Of a DNA stretch of 64,000 bases, positions 1 through 11,850 are shown in pieces. Within the stretch, counting starts at the first letter, position 1. Every line of letters starts with the position of its first letter. The stretch is taken from NCBI RefSeq assembly GCF_964340395.1, contig NC_135551.1, positions 496,001 to 560,000 of the forward strand, read 5' to 3'. The notes under the pieces were generated by a model. The model saw only the letters and a program-made list of their open reading frames with translations, made no database searches and was not told the origin of the DNA. A program made the position numbers and the translations under genes. This stretch comes from Glandiceps talaboti (lineage: Eukaryota > Hemichordata > Enteropneusta > Spengelidae).

Positions 1-216
1 AAAATTACAAGAGATATAGAGCGATATTTGAACTGATATGAATTTTGTAGCGAATGAAAGTCATTGGCGTAACTATAGTTGATGCTTCCACTGCATCTGT
101 CAATTCAATTTAATTTATATCCTCACATTACCCAAGATGCAATGCACTGTCATGTTGCATGTAAACCTGCCAACCCACGGAGAAATGCAAAAAACTGTGA
201 TATTGATACATTACAG

Positions 217-299
217 AACCAAATGGTTGAATAAAATTGAAGACGCAACCACAGTATTTATAGAAACAGAAAAAAAGAAAAGAGAAAAAGCACACCAAG
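217..299 (+). CDS. ITSN: Intersectin exon, end of PH domain (internal exon)
   Basis: This exon encodes TKWLNKIEDATTVFIETEK followed by KKREKAHQ, the end of the PH domain helix and the basic linker that precedes the C2 domain in intersectins. Intersectin is a multidomain endocytic scaffold (EH, SH3, and in long forms DH-PH-C2) acting at clathrin-coated pits and on Cdc42. The acceptor is ATTACAG at 210-216 and the donor is GTAAG from 300. The last base G299 joins CC at 3350-3351 to make an Ala codon, and the reading frame is kept across all four exons. The open frame upstream of 217 is intronic. Earlier exons lie outside the window. The DH-PH-C2 tail shows this is the long isoform end of the gene. 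Confidence 0.88.
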
Positions 300-355
300 G
301 TAAGTTTTTGATCAACATCAATCCCCTGTTCCCAATACCCCTTGTCACATCGTAA

Positions 356-600
356 CAGACGTGGTGCGAAAGCGTTTCCATCGATAGAATGGCCATTAAG
401 GCGAAGCATCTTCCCACACGAGTGAAGCGATGATCAAATAGACCATATCGTTGCACAGTCTATGCTGAAAACTTAGATAAATTCAAACTGCCACGTCACC
501 ATTTCATTCTCACTAAAACTGAAAGTTTTACTTTTTGAGCTTCGTTACCATATCAAATGCATTACGTGAATTTACCGTTCTCTACACCATGCTCTTCATC
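356..600 (-). repeat. Old fragment related to the hAT-like element at 56525-58009
   Basis: The stretch matches, in inverted orientation, the interior of the element at 56525-58009 (about 57190-57420). Shared blocks include ATGCTGAAAACTT, CACGTCACCATTTCATTCTC and CAAATGCATTACGTGAATTT, separated by small indels. It lies in an intersectin intron. No terminal repeats remain, so it is a decayed internal fragment. The open frame at 535-780 is a by-product of it. Confidence 0.7.
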
Positions 601-849
601 TGGTTCGCACGTTATGTATCGTTCAAGAACGTTGCGACAATGAAACCACAAGCATTACGCATAGATTTTCTAGTGCCCTATTCTAAATTGGCTTCGCAAG
701 TTTGGCTAATTGTAGCAAAAATATTCTCGCCAATGCAGATTTTACTCGCATTTTGCGATTTGGCAAGTGGGCAGTTGTGAAACGAAGTGATGTGTATATG
801 CAGACTATAGCATCTGACATTTGTACAAGGTTTGGTTGAATAATATGGC
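601..849. other. Intron sequence, nothing recognised
   Basis: Intersectin intron DNA. The part near 600-780 may continue the hAT-like fragment, but no clear match was seen. No splice-bounded coding segment was found. Confidence 0.4.
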
Positions 850-1195
850 TATTTGACCTCGAAGATGGTGGTCAAGGTCAAAGGTCAATGTGCCATTAAA
901 AAGCTTATGATTGATAACATGGGTGAAGACACTTGAATGAGGTCTCTATCTGTTAAACTTCAAGAGTTAATGGGCAAAGTGTGATTATTGCGACATATAT
1001 GGCCACCATTTCGCTGATGTCATGAGGGTTGAAAAACCAAAGTGACATGCATATGCCCTCTATACAATTGTACCAGGTTTGGTTGAAATTGGCACATGCA
1101 TATTGGAGATACAGGTGGACACGGAAGGACGGATGGCAGGATCCAATGTAGTAGCCCCTCGTCAGGCTTTGCCCTTTGGGGGCTAATAATATTTA
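850..1195. repeat. Dispersed repeat family E with terminal hairpin
   Basis: An AT-rich body with motifs such as GGTCAAGGTCAAAGGTCAA and TTGTACCAGGTTTGGTTGAA is followed by a short GGAC/GGAT-rich tract. It ends in a hairpin (AGCCCC pairing with GGGGCT, about 1156-1186) followed by AATAA. The layout is the same as family A. A related copy lacking the hairpin lies at 42780-43250, and 1440-1510 shares the phrase about a GGCAGCC-containing block with it. Confidence 0.55.
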
Positions 1196-1988
1196 CTGCA
1201 TAACTCCAAAACTATTATACATACTCATTAGAGACTTTACTCAAGTAGTGGCCACCCTTATATCATCAGATCCAAGCTATCTTTTAAGATATTGACTTTT
1301 GACCTTGACCTTTACATTCAGAGTTAGTTATCAAAATCCAGCCATTTCTTGCCTATGAAAGACACTTTGTTGTATTTATTTGTTGTAGATTTCTTTTAAA
1401 TCATATTTAAACATGATTTAAACAGTTAAAACAAAAGAAGAGAACTATAGACAAGCATTTTTTTTTGGTGCTCGTATCACGTTTTACTGAATGGCAGCCA
1501 AACTGATGCAACACCCTTTGTGAGCCATTTAAGACATGCAAGTGTCTACTTCTGCCTTATCAAAAAGCCCCATATAACAAGAACAGAATGTTTTAGGAAG
1601 AGTTTTTATCCATCTGTGATCCATATTTTAAACCGAACATAGACATCTACCGCCTGTTTTATTATAACTTGTCTTAATATTGTATTTTAGTATCGTGTGT
1701 GTTTTAATGTCTGTTGTGTCATTCTTTTATATTCTTAATTTTATTCCTGTTTTGTTTTTTCATGAGCTCATGTGAAAAATTAATTTCCAATGCTTTGTTA
1801 GCATATGGCAAATAAAGTTATAAAGTAATTAAAGTTAGGGGGGGGAGCAATCTTTCTTTTAGGACCTTGACCATTTCCCATCACCTAGACCTTCATGGTC
1901 AATATTACCATAATCAAGTCATTTCTTGCATATTGTGCTATGTGTACATTTTGCAGTACATGTATTTAAGTATGACATGTTGCTGGTT
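1196..1988. other. Intron, low-complexity and dispersed repeat pieces
   Basis: AT-rich intronic DNA between repeats E and A1. The part at 1440-1510 resembles 42840-42890 (family E). No coding exon was recognised. Confidence 0.4.
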
Positions 1989-3022
1989 AGTCCCCGCGGA
2001 CGAAGTCCGGAACAGGGACTTATGGATTGGGTTCCGTCTGTCCGTCCGTCCGTCCGCAGCTGTTTCTTGGAGATGCCTGGACCGATTTTTTTCAAACTTG
2101 GTACAGGGGCATCATACTATGGCATACATATGCACGTCAATTTGTTTTATGATACGATCCAATATGGCCGCCTAGCAACCATTTTGTTTGCGAATTTTTC
2201 CTGTCTAAAGCCATAACTCAGACATGCTTTAACAGATCTCATTCAAAGTTGGTATTAGGACAGTGTTCTATGACATACATGTGCATATTTATTGTTGTCA
2301 TGATACGATCCAATATGGCCGCCTAGCAGCCATTTTGTTTGTGAATTTTCATGTCCAAAGCCATAACTCAGACATGCTTGAACAAATCTCATTTAAAGTT
2401 GGTATTAGGACAGTTTTCTATGACATACATGTGCATATCCATTTTCATTGTGATACGATCCAATATGGCTGCCTGGTAGCCATTTTGTTTCGAATTTTCA
2501 TATCCAAAGTCATAACTCAGACATGCTTGAACAGATCTCATCCAAAGTTGGTATTAGGACAGTGTTCTATGACATACATGTGTATATCCATTTTTGTCGT
2601 GATACGATCCAATATGGCTGCCTGCCAGCCATTTTGTTTGTAAATTTTCCATGTCCAAAGCCATAACTCAGACATGCTTAAACAGATCTCATTCAAAGTT
2701 GGTATTAGGACAGTGTTCTATGACATACATGTGCATATCCATTTTCGTTGTGATACGATCCAATATGGCTGCCTGGCAGCCATTTTGTTTGTGAATTTTC
2801 CATGTCCAAAGCCATAACTCAGACTCCATTTTCATCGTGATATGATCCCCCATACCCAACCAATCCTTTATTGTTGGAGGCATATTCCATGTCCAACAAG
2901 CACACACAACATATCTAAGTCTGTTTGTTTTAGGTTCACAAATATTGTTGCGTGATCAGAGTAGTGATAATTCCTTAAAACCCAATTATAGCGGGGGACT
3001 ATGTCATTCTCAATGACTTGTT
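1989..3022 (-). repeat. HINE/pearl-like repeat family A, copy A1
   Basis: One end is a hairpin, AGTCCCCGCGGACGAAGTCC then GGAACAGGGACT, followed by a TCCG microsatellite. Next come five core modules of about 150 bp, each carrying ATGGC(T/C)GCCNGGNAGCC and CCAATATGG. The other end is GCGGGGGACTATGTCATTCT then CAATGACTTGT. Core tandem repeats, a tetranucleotide tract and a terminal hairpin are the layout of pearl elements and of Helentron-associated interspersed elements. Open frames in the modules are not genes. It lies in an intersectin intron, inverted relative to copies A2-A5. Confidence 0.75.
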
Positions 3023-3349
3023 ATATTGTATATCATTTCGTATTGAATGGGGCCTATTTGGTGTAAAAATCCACCATTTCTACAATAGTTCAACAACAAC
3101 AAAACAACACTTGCAATATATTCATTGACAAGTATCTGTTCTTATATTGTCAGATATGACCTTCTATGTGTATGTGTATATTGACACTGACCTTTACATT
3201 CAGTCAAAATCTAACCAAAAATAATCAATTTCGTACAGTAGTCACAGAAGTAAAGTGTTTGAGAGGGATGGGGGCTATGTCTTCTACAGCAACTTGTTTG
3301 ATTTACCTTATCATGCAAACCATGTAATAAACTATTTCTTTGATTTCAG

Positions 3350-3433
3350 CCCGTGCACAGCGTAGTCAGGGTGTTGGTAGATTACTGGTTGTTATATTGG
3401 AAGGTGCAGACCTCAAACCTGTTGATAGAAATG
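3350..3433 (+). CDS. ITSN: Intersectin exon, start of C2 domain
   Basis: The exon encodes ARAQRSQGVGRLLVVILEG then ADLKPVDRN, the linker and first strand of the intersectin C2 domain (a lipid-binding beta sandwich). The acceptor is TTTGATTTCAG before 3350 and the donor is GTAAGT at 3434. The exon starts by completing a codon begun at base 299 and ends with G3433, which is completed by GT at 4922-4923 to give Gly. The open frame continuing past 3433 is intronic. Confidence 0.9.
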
Positions 3434-3554
3434 GTAAGTTTGACTTCAAGATATGGGTACAATATCTCTTCATTTTTATAACAAGATCAAATATTGCATT
3501 TAGACCCAACCATTGTGGCCTCCTGGTACTGAGAATGATAAAATACTGTTTTTT

Positions 3555-3708
3555 TTAGCACAACTGAACTGATAAGGTCCAATAGTGTTATAGGCATGGC
3601 AAAGTGTGTGTGTGTGTGTATTGCCTTGATATTTGGTGGGGAGTCTGTAGACATTAGTTTTTCGCACAACTGAACTTCTGAGTAGCACTACAGGCATGGA
3701 AAAGTGTC

Positions 3709-3741
<33 letters not shown>

Positions 3742-4770
3742 GTGTGCAAACAACTTAAAGTCAAAAACCACTGGACCGATTGCTAGGATATTTGGTGGGT
3801 ATATTACCTTGGGTGTCTAGTTTGGAAAGTGTTCAGATCAAAATTATCTTACCACCGATGTGTGATTTGGGTCAAAAAATGTGATATTTGGTCAAAAAAC
3901 TTAAACTCAAAAACTACTCAGCAGATCGGCCTGAAATTAAATGGGTGAAACATTCTTAGAGGTGTTTATATAAAGATTTGTTCATGACATGATGATCTCA
4001 TCAGTAATATGCAAATTACAGCTAAAAATGTGTCTTTTGGTCAAAAATCTTTAATTAAAAAACTACTGAGCAGATTAGGCTGAAATTTGGTTGGAACGTT
4101 CTTCAGGGTGTTTATATTAAGACATGATGATCTCATCATTGATATGTAAATTAGGGTTAAAATGTGTCTTTTTGGTCAAAAATATATAGTTCCAAAAGTA
4201 CTGAGCAGATCGGGCTGAAATTTAATGGAGATGCATCTGGGAATGTGTAGATGAAGCTGTATTCATAGCGTGATGATCCCATCAGCGATATGCAAATTAG
4301 CTCTAAAAATGTCAATTTTGGTCAGAAACTTATATCTTGAAACTGCATGGTTGAAACTTGGTGTGGATGTTTCTTGAGCTATTATTCTGCAGGGTATTGT
4401 TGAAAACCTTTTGACACAAATGGCCCTAGCAACCATGACCACGCCCTTAACAACAATGAAATTATGATGCATATTACAAAGATAACAGGTATGGGTAGGT
4501 AAGTTACTAAAGATTCAAAAAATGTATGAAAATGTGCCTAGCAACATGACCATGCCCATAGCAACAGCTAAATGATGGTTTATATTGCAAAGATGAAGTG
4601 GGAAGGGTAGGCAAGTTGATAAAGATTCCAAAAATGTATGCAAATATCCCTAGCAACAAGACCATGTCCATAGCAACAACCAAATACAGTTGCTACAATG
4701 CCATTTGGCACTATCTTCTTGTGAGTCACCACAAAGTAAATGATATAATAGGGTAAATGGGTATTTTAGT
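3555..4770 (-). repeat. HINE-like repeat family B, copy B1
   Basis: It begins with TAGCACAACTGAACTGATAA, the hairpin end of family B. A second head (GCACAACTGAACTTC) at 3663 suggests a partial duplication or nested insertion. A TCTG/TGTG microsatellite (3700-3745) follows, then AT-rich modules on the theme GGTCAAAAA-CTTAAACTCAAAAACTACT. The tail has modules of CCTAGCAACAAGACCATG then CCCATAGCAACA (4420-4690). It fills much of the intron between the two C2 exons. Confidence 0.7.
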
Positions 4771-4921
4771 ACTCCAGATTGATATTTTTCAAAAAACCAT
4801 GAATGCAGTATAATAAGTCTACTTCCTTAGATGCAATGTGCAAGAACTCTTATTATATTCTTTGCATATGAGATAAAGTGTGTAGGTATGACAACATTTT
4901 GGATATGGTTTGTTTTACTAG

Positions 4922-5095
4922 GTTTGGCAGACCCTTATTGTGAAGTCAGTATGGGTGTACAGGAACATAAGACTAAAATTATACAGAACTGTTTAAACCC
5001 CAAGTGGAATTCATCAATGCAGTTTATTGTACGAGATCCTGATCAAGATGTTCTGTGTATCACTGTCTTTGACAGAGATTTCTTTTCTCCAAATG
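4922..5095 (+). CDS. ITSN: Intersectin exon, central C2 domain
   Basis: The exon encodes [18 protein letters not shown], then an [16 protein letters not shown] block and [15 protein letters not shown]. This is the C2 core, with ADPYCEV and DRD loops that correspond to the calcium/phospholipid-binding loops of C2 domains. The acceptor is GTTTTACTAG before 4922 and the donor is GTGAGA at 5096. Both junctions split a codon after its first base, as in the neighbouring exons. Similarity to vertebrate intersectin C2 is very strong, so the gene is probably functional and conserved. Confidence 0.95.
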
Positions 5096-5151
5096 GTGAG
5101 ACTTTCATCTTTTGTTAAATTTTATACGGGAATAGTTAATTTAGTGCTTGT

Positions 5152-5154
5152 TTG

Positions 5155-5188
<34 letters not shown>

Positions 5189-5315
5189 TGTATGTATGTA
5201 TGTATGTATGTATGTATGTATGTATGCATGCATGCATGCATGCATGCATGTATGTATGTATGTATGTATGTATCTGTGTCTTTGTGTGTGTGTGTGTGTG
5301 TTTGTGTTTGTGTTT
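5152..5315 (+). repeat. TGTA/TGCA and GT microsatellite
   Basis: About 25 copies of the tetranucleotide TGTA with an inner run of TGCA, followed by a GT tract. It sits in the last intersectin intron. Open frames of Met-Tyr-Val-Cys type across it are spurious. Confidence 0.95.
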
Positions 5316-5494
5316 ATTGTGTAATATGCAGCATCCTCATGATGACTATTTTAGGCTACACTGTTTTAAGATATCAAATACTATTCTATATGTCTACCAG
5401 TACTATGCAAAGTTATCAGTGTAGAAGTATAATGTGAAGGAAATCTGAAATGCCAACATAAATCCATGAGAGTGTACATCATCTTCTATTCTAG

Positions 5495-5655
5495 ATTTCC
5501 TTGGGAGAACTGAAATCTGTGTATCTGATATCATGAAGGAAATCCAAGATCCAAAAATGAGAAGACCCTTTGTCAAGAAATTACTTCTACATGAAGTGGA
5601 TACTGGTGAAGTTACTATCAAACTAGACCTGCAGCTTTTTCAAGATACTTCATGA
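5495..5655 (+). CDS. ITSN: Intersectin last coding exon, C-terminus
   Basis: After the acceptor TTCTATTCTAG the exon completes the Asp codon and reads [17 protein letters not shown], then [19 protein letters not shown] and [15 protein letters not shown], with a TGA stop at 5653-5655. LGRTEI, LLLHEV and LDLQLF are hallmarks of the intersectin C-terminus. The protein ends two or three residues beyond LDLQLF, as family members do, so this is the natural end of the gene. Confidence 0.95.
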
Positions 5656-6090
5656 TGATCATATTCTGTTATTGATCCCAGAATCCCCAACCGGTATATG
5701 TGGAATCTGCTCCTGGAGTTTAGATGACACTCTGTGGAGCCTAAGCATTCAAGATCAGTTAAAACAAGTCATGTGATCAGAAATTGAGCTGTCTTATATG
5801 TGAAATAATATTATTTTTAAAGCATATGTAACTGACAGTCAGTCACAATGTTTATATCCCACTATACTGTCAAAACAGAATGATTCACTAATGGCTGATG
5901 ATGTATTTCACATCGACTTTGAGTCTTTTGTTCACACATGTGTGTTTGGGCAAGCATGAACCATGGGAGTGTCCTCTCATTGTTTACATTACAAACTTGG
6001 TTTGTGTTAGGGGATATAACCCTAGTCATATCCCTCACCAAACTATAACATTAACCCCCTAAGATAAAAATAAATATGTATTAAACAGTT
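5656..6090 (+). other. Intersectin 3' UTR with candidate poly(A) signal
   Basis: Non-repetitive sequence follows the stop. A candidate AATAAA lies at 6069-6074 (in AAAAATAAATATG) with GT-rich sequence just beyond (TTAGTCCTGTGTTGTACCC). This would give a 3' UTR of about 430 bases. Confidence 0.5.
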
Positions 6091-6269
6091 AGTCCTGTGT
6101 TGTACCCTCTTTGCAATGTGTTTTGTATTGACAGTGGCAAGAATATGTGGACATTAAAGTGATAAGTGCAGTATGGGAAAGTGAAACTTTGACCAAATCA
6201 AACTGCTTTTGAAGTTTGTTTTACATACCACAAAATATAACATACAACAGTGTTGTAATCATGCATAGG

Positions 6270-7187
6270 AGAGAGTGGATCCTTAGTTGACTTAGTATTG
6301 TTCACACCAAGTTAAGTTGACTTAGTATCATTCACAGCCAAGTTAAATTGACTCATTCACACCCAAGTTAAGTTGACTTAGTATTGTTCACACTCAAGTT
6401 AAATTGATTTAGTATCATTCACACCCAAGTTAAGTTGACTTAGTATCATTCACACTCCAGTTAAGTTGACTTAGTATCATTCACACTCCAGTTAAATTGA
6501 CTTACTATCACTCACAGCCAAGTTAAATTGACTTAGTATCATTCACAACCAACTTAAGTTGACTTAGTATCATTCACAGCCAAGTTAAGTTTACATAGTA
6601 TCATTCACACCCAAGTTGACTTACTATCATTCACACCCAAGTTGAGTTGACTTGGTATTGTTCTCAACTAAGTTAAATTGACTTAGTATCATTCACACTC
6701 AAGTTGACTTAGTATCATCATAGACCCTACACCAACGTTGGTGTAGGGTCTATGGTATCATTCACACCCAAGTTAAGTTGACTTGGTATCATTCACAGCC
6801 AAGTTAAGTTGACTTAGTATCATTCACACCCAAGTTAAGTTGACTTAATATTGTTCACACCCAAGTTAAGTTGACGTACTATCATTCCCAGCCAAGTTAC
6901 GTTGACTTAGTATTGTTCTTACCCAAGTTAAGTTGACTTAGTATCATTCACACTCAAGTTAAGTTGACTTAGTATTGTTCTTACCCAAGTTAAGTTGACT
7001 TAGTATCATTCACACTCAAGTTAAGTTGACTTAGTATCATTCACACCCAAGTTAAGTTGACTTAGTATCATTCACACTCAAGTTAAGTTGACTTAGTATC
7101 ATTCACACTCAAGTTGACTTAGTATCATTCACACCCAAGTTAAGTTGACTTGGTATCATTCACACCCAAGTTAAGTTGACTTAGTAT
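6270..7187 (+). repeat. 31-bp minisatellite, first block
   Basis: About 30 copies of a 31-bp unit, with core CACCCAAGTTAAGTTGACTT and AGTATCATT. Variants include GTATTGTTC and CAGCCAAG. The array begins just beyond the intersectin 3' end. The block ends at the insertion of the hAT element and continues after it in the same register. Confidence 0.95.
6719..6754. repeat. 36-bp perfect palindrome inside the minisatellite
   Basis: CATAGACCCTACACCAAC is followed at once by its exact reverse complement, with no loop. It interrupts one 31-bp unit (AGTATCAT before, GTATCATTC after). It is unlike any other unit in the array and could extrude as a cruciform. Confidence 0.95.
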
Positions 7188-9056
7188 CAGCGTGCGAAAT
7201 TAACGCCGGTCCTTCGGCCCGGGACCAACAGATTTCCGTTCGGACCGACAGTTTTTCAGAATTACAACAACGTATCGGTCCTTATGACCGATTGAAATTT
7301 GGAGTAAATAATAACATTTAATCAAAGATATATCCAATTTCACCTACATGAATCTGATCTTGTATTACCTATTTTACTCTCGACATCTCGTTCAAGTCAA
7401 GCGACACAGAGCTAGCTCGCTACGTGTTGTTGCCAATGTTAATATCATGTCTACATATGACGTAGCATGCAGCATTGACTTTATGAAATTATGTTAGCAA
7501 ACACATGATTGGCTGAATTCTCGAATTATTTTTGTCTTGTCTAATCAGAACGTCTTAGACATGCAGACTCATTTTACGCATTCAGTACATGCGTCGTAAA
7601 GTTTACTGTTCGAAGTATATGAAACTTTTAACGTGTTTGAGACAGTTCCACGTTGCATTTATAAAGTATGTGGCGATATTTAGAAGGCCGCAATGAGCTT
7701 CCGAAGAAGAAGACGAAACAGAGTTTTTTTAAAGGCTGGTATTAAAGCCGGTAAATGTTAGCGGGTTTCCCGATCAATTTACCGGAGTTCCCCATGTCTG
7801 TGGCCATGATCAAAACAAACTGACGGAAAACATATAAACTACTCAGAAAATGGCGTTTTAACTAATAAAGAAGTCAGGTACACTTCGTAAAATATCTTCA
7901 GTACGATAGTTTTTTTGGGGTAAAAACAGTAAAAAAAAATGCGTAGTCTGATTGCTTTCAATTTGATGCGATAATGCACGTCCTGTCATCGTTGTAATCA
8001 ACGTATAGATTTAGAAATGTTGCATTTTTGTTGCCATTGTTGTATCTGGAAAATTACTGCATCATGCCAAACACGGGTACATAGTGGATGACACATTACA
8101 GTACAGTTACCATATCACGTTCCTACGTCAAAAAAAAACTCGCACTGTAAGACATGTTTAGCCATAGTTCTCTTCATCATGGTCAGATTTCTTACACAAA
8201 CAGTCAGAGACGATACTCAATACACCACGGTAGGGTATACGGGTAGGGCTTTATGGGGGGGGGGGGGGCTTCATTACATATTTGTAAAGACTGAAGGAAG
8301 ACGAAACCGCTCTGTGTCACTGTGTGGATGGAAATTGAAATAATAGCAAATACACAGTTTTCAAGAGGGATAGTTATGCGACAAAACTTTCTGCTATGAT
8401 GAATTTGTGGGTCTACGTTCCCTAGAGTTGGAAAGGTACATCAGCTGTTGCCACAGACGATGAATCAGACTTTGGATTATGTGATTCAGAATTTAGTGAA
8501 TCGTACAGAGAGGAAGGAGAGGACTGTGATCTCTTAGAGATTGCAGATAATGTAGATTTATTGATTCATCCACCATATTATCTACAATCTATGGATCTGT
8601 ATTTCTATTGTGGAATGAATACATTCAGTGTCAGACCACTATAGTCTATAGGAACAGATTATGCGAAAATGAATATTCATAGTCTCTGGGTTCATAGTTA
8701 CATATGGAAATCTCTACTCACAGAGTCAAAAATTACTTGGTTGTGAATCCAAAATTTACATCCAAGTTATTTTTTGACTCAGTCTGTGAGTGGAAATTTT
8801 ATGAAATAATAGTGGATAGTGAACAATTCGTTGTACTCTCTTTTACTTTTATATCTAAAGATATGTTGTATCATAATAAAGTTCAAAATCATTTAATCTG
8901 TAAATGGTGGGGGGGGGGGGAAGCGGGGGTGTAGATACAGGTCGTGAACATGAACTGCATTGAGTATGGACCAGCAGTTTTCCTTAAGGACCAACAGCAT
9001 TTGCTACATGTCGGTCCTTATGACCAGTAGTCATTTTCCCTTAAGTTCACACACTG
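7188..9056. mobile_element. hAT-like non-autonomous element with 8-bp target duplication
   Basis: The ends are CAGCGTGCGAAATTAACG and the inverse of CAGTGTGTGAACTTAAGG. The flanks are the 8-bp direct repeat CTTAGTAT (7180-7187 and 9057-9064), which is part of the minisatellite unit. CAG..CTG ends and 8-bp duplications are typical of the hAT superfamily. Subterminal motifs TCGGTCCTTATGACC occur at both ends (about 7275 and 9012). A short frame starting ATGAGCTTCCGAAG (about 7694) and the frame 8704-8934 have no recognisable transposase features, so the element is probably a deletion derivative. Confidence 0.88.
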
Positions 9057-11850
9057 CTTAGTATCATTCACACCCAAGTTAAGTTGACTTAATATTGTTC
9101 ACACCCAAGTTAAGTTGACGTACTATCATTCCCAGCCAAGTTACGTTGACTTAGTATTGTTCTTACCCAAGTTAAGTTGACTTAGTATCATTCACACTCA
9201 AGTTAAGTTGACTTAGTATTGTTCTTACCCAAGTTAAGTTGACTTAGTATCATTCACACTCAAGTTAAGTTAACTTAGTATCATTCACACCCAAGTTAAG
9301 TTGACTTAGTATCATTCACACCCAAGTTAAGTTGACTTAGTATCATTCACACCCAGGTTAAGTTGACTTAGTATCATTCACACTCAAGTTAAGTTAACTT
9401 AGTATTGTTCTTACCCAAGTTAAGTTGACTTAGTATCATTCACACTCAAGTTAAGTTGACTTAGTATCATTCACACCCAAGTTAAGTTGACTTAGTATCA
9501 TTCACACTCAAGTTGACTTAGTATCATTCACACCCAAGTTAAGTTGACTTAGTATTGTTCACACCCAAGTTAAATTGACTTGGTATCATTCTCACCCAAG
9601 TTAAGTTGACTTAGTATCATTCACGCCCAACTTAAGATGACTTAGTATCATTCACAGCCAAGTTAAGTTGACTTAGTATCATTCACACCCAAGTTAAGTT
9701 GACTTAGTATCATTCACACCCAAGTTAAGTTGACTTAATATTGTTCACACCCAAGTTAAGTTGACGTACTATCATTCCCAGCCAAGTTACGTTGACTTAG
9801 TATTGTTCTTACCCAAGTTAAGTTGACTTAGTATCATTCACACTCAAGTTAAGTTAACTTAGTATCATTCACACCCAAGTTAAGTTGACTTAGTATCATT
9901 CACACCCAAGTTAAGTTGACTTAGTATCATTCACACCCAAGTTAAGTTGACTTAGTATTGTTCTTACCCAAGTTAAGTTGACTTAGTATCATTCACACTC
10001 AAGTTAAGTTAACTTAGTATCATTCACACCCAAGTTAAGTTGACTTAGTATCATTCACACCCAAGTTAAGTTGACTTAGTATCATTCACACCCAAGTTAA
10101 GTTGACTTAGTATCATTCACACTCAAGTTAAGTTAACTTAGTATTGTTCTTACCCAAGTTAAGTTGACTTAATATTGTTCACACCCAAGTTAAGTTGACG
10201 TACTATCATTCCCAGCCAAGTTACGTTGACTTAGTATTGTTCTTACCCAAGTTAAGTTGACTTAGTATCATTCACACTCAAGTTAAGTTGACTTAGTATT
10301 GTTCTTACCCAAGTTAAGTTGACTTAGTATCATTCACACTCAAGTTAAGTTAACTTAGTATCATTCACACCCAAGTTAAGTTGACTTAGTATCATTCACA
10401 CCCAAGTTAAGTTGACTTAGTATCATTCACACCCAAGTTAAGTTGACTTAGTATCATTCACACTCAAGTTAAGTTAACTTAGTATTGTTCTTACCCAAGT
10501 TAAGTTGACTTAGTATCATTCACACTCAAGTTAAGTTGACTTAGTATCATTCACACCCAAGTTAAGTTGACTTAGTATCATTCACACTCAAGTTGACTTA
10601 GTATCATTCACACCCAAGTTAAGTTGACTTAGTATTGTTCACACCTAAGTTAAATTGACTTGGTATCATTCTCACCCAAGTTAAGTTGACTTAGTATCAT
10701 TCACGCCCAACTTAAGATGACTTGGTATCATTCACAGCCAAGTTAAGTTGACTTAGTATCATTCACACCCAAGTTAAGTTGACTTAGTATCATTCACACC
10801 CAAGTTAAGTTGACTTAATATTGTTCACACCCAAGTTAAGTTGACGTACTATCATTCCCAGCCAAGTTACGTTGACTTAGTATTGTTCTTACCCAAGTTA
10901 AGTTGACTTAGTATCATTCACACTCAAGTTAAGTTAACTTAGTATCATTCACACCCAAGTTAAGTTGACTTAGTATCATTCACACCCAAGTTAAGTTGAC
11001 TTAGTATCATTCACACCCAAGTTAAGTTGACTTAGTATTGTTCTTACCCAAGTTAAGTTGACTTAGTATCATTCACACTCAAGTTAAGTTAACTTAGTAT
11101 CATTCACACCCAAGTTAAGTTGACTTAGTATCATTCACACCCAAGTTAAGTTGACTTAGTATCATTCACACCCAAGTTAAGTTGACTTAGTATCATTCAC
11201 ACTCAAGTTAAGTTAACTTAGTATTGTTCTTACCCAAGTTAAGTTGACTTAGTATCATTCACACTCAAGTTAAGTTGACTTAGTATCATTCACACCCAAG
11301 TTAAGTTGACTTAGTATCATTCACACTCAAGTTGACTTAGTATCATTCACACCCAAGTTAAGTTGACTTAGTATTGTTCACACCCAAGTTAAATTGACTT
11401 GGTATCATTCTCACCCAAGTTAAGTTGACTTAGTATCATTCACGCCCAACTTAAGATGACTTAGTATTGTTCACACCCAAGTTAAATTGACTTAGTATTG
11501 TTCTTACCCAAGTTAAATTGACTTAGTATTGTTCACAGCCAAGTTAAGTTGACTTGGTATCATTCACAGCCAAGTTAGGTTGACTTAGTATCATTCACAC
11601 CCAAGTTAAATTGCCTTTAGTATTATTCACACGAATCACACCCAAGTTAAATTGCCTTTAGTATCAATCACACCCAAGTTAAGTTGACTTGGTATCATTC
11701 ACAGCCAAGTTAGGTTGACTTAGTATTATTCACACCCAAGTTAAGTTGACTTAGTATCAATCACACCCAAGTTAAGTTGACTTGGTATCATTCACAGCCA
11801 AGTTACGTTGACTTAGTATTATTCACACCCAAGTTAAATTGCCTCCTGGT
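9057..11850 (+). repeat. 31-bp minisatellite, second block with 1080-bp higher-order repeat
   Basis: About 90 further copies of the 31-bp unit. The marker string AATATTGTTCACACCC followed by GACGTACTATC recurs at 9091, 9737, 10171 and 10817. Both 9091-to-10171 and 9737-to-10817 are exactly 1080 bp apart, so a 1080-bp block is duplicated head to tail. The last units (11560-11850) are more diverged, with GCCTTTAGTATTATTC variants. Confidence 0.93.

Noticed and set aside
1926-2643. Open frames of the type HVHIYCCHDTIQYGRLAAIL
   Set aside because: The same frames appear in every family A copy on whichever strand the module lies. They are translations of a non-coding repeat.
4831-5118. A separate 95-residue gene starting at 4831
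   Set aside because: The start is intronic; only 4922-5095 is coding, as an intersectin exon with proper splice sites.
5152-5424. Cys/Tyr/Val-rich ORFs over TGTA runs, and likewise at 15540-15635 and 20401-20595
   Set aside because: These are products of tetranucleotide microsatellites.
6270-11850. Regular 31-bp repeats resembling a CRISPR array
   Set aside because: Units are contiguous with no unique spacers, the context is a metazoan intergenic region, and no cas genes are present. It is a minisatellite.
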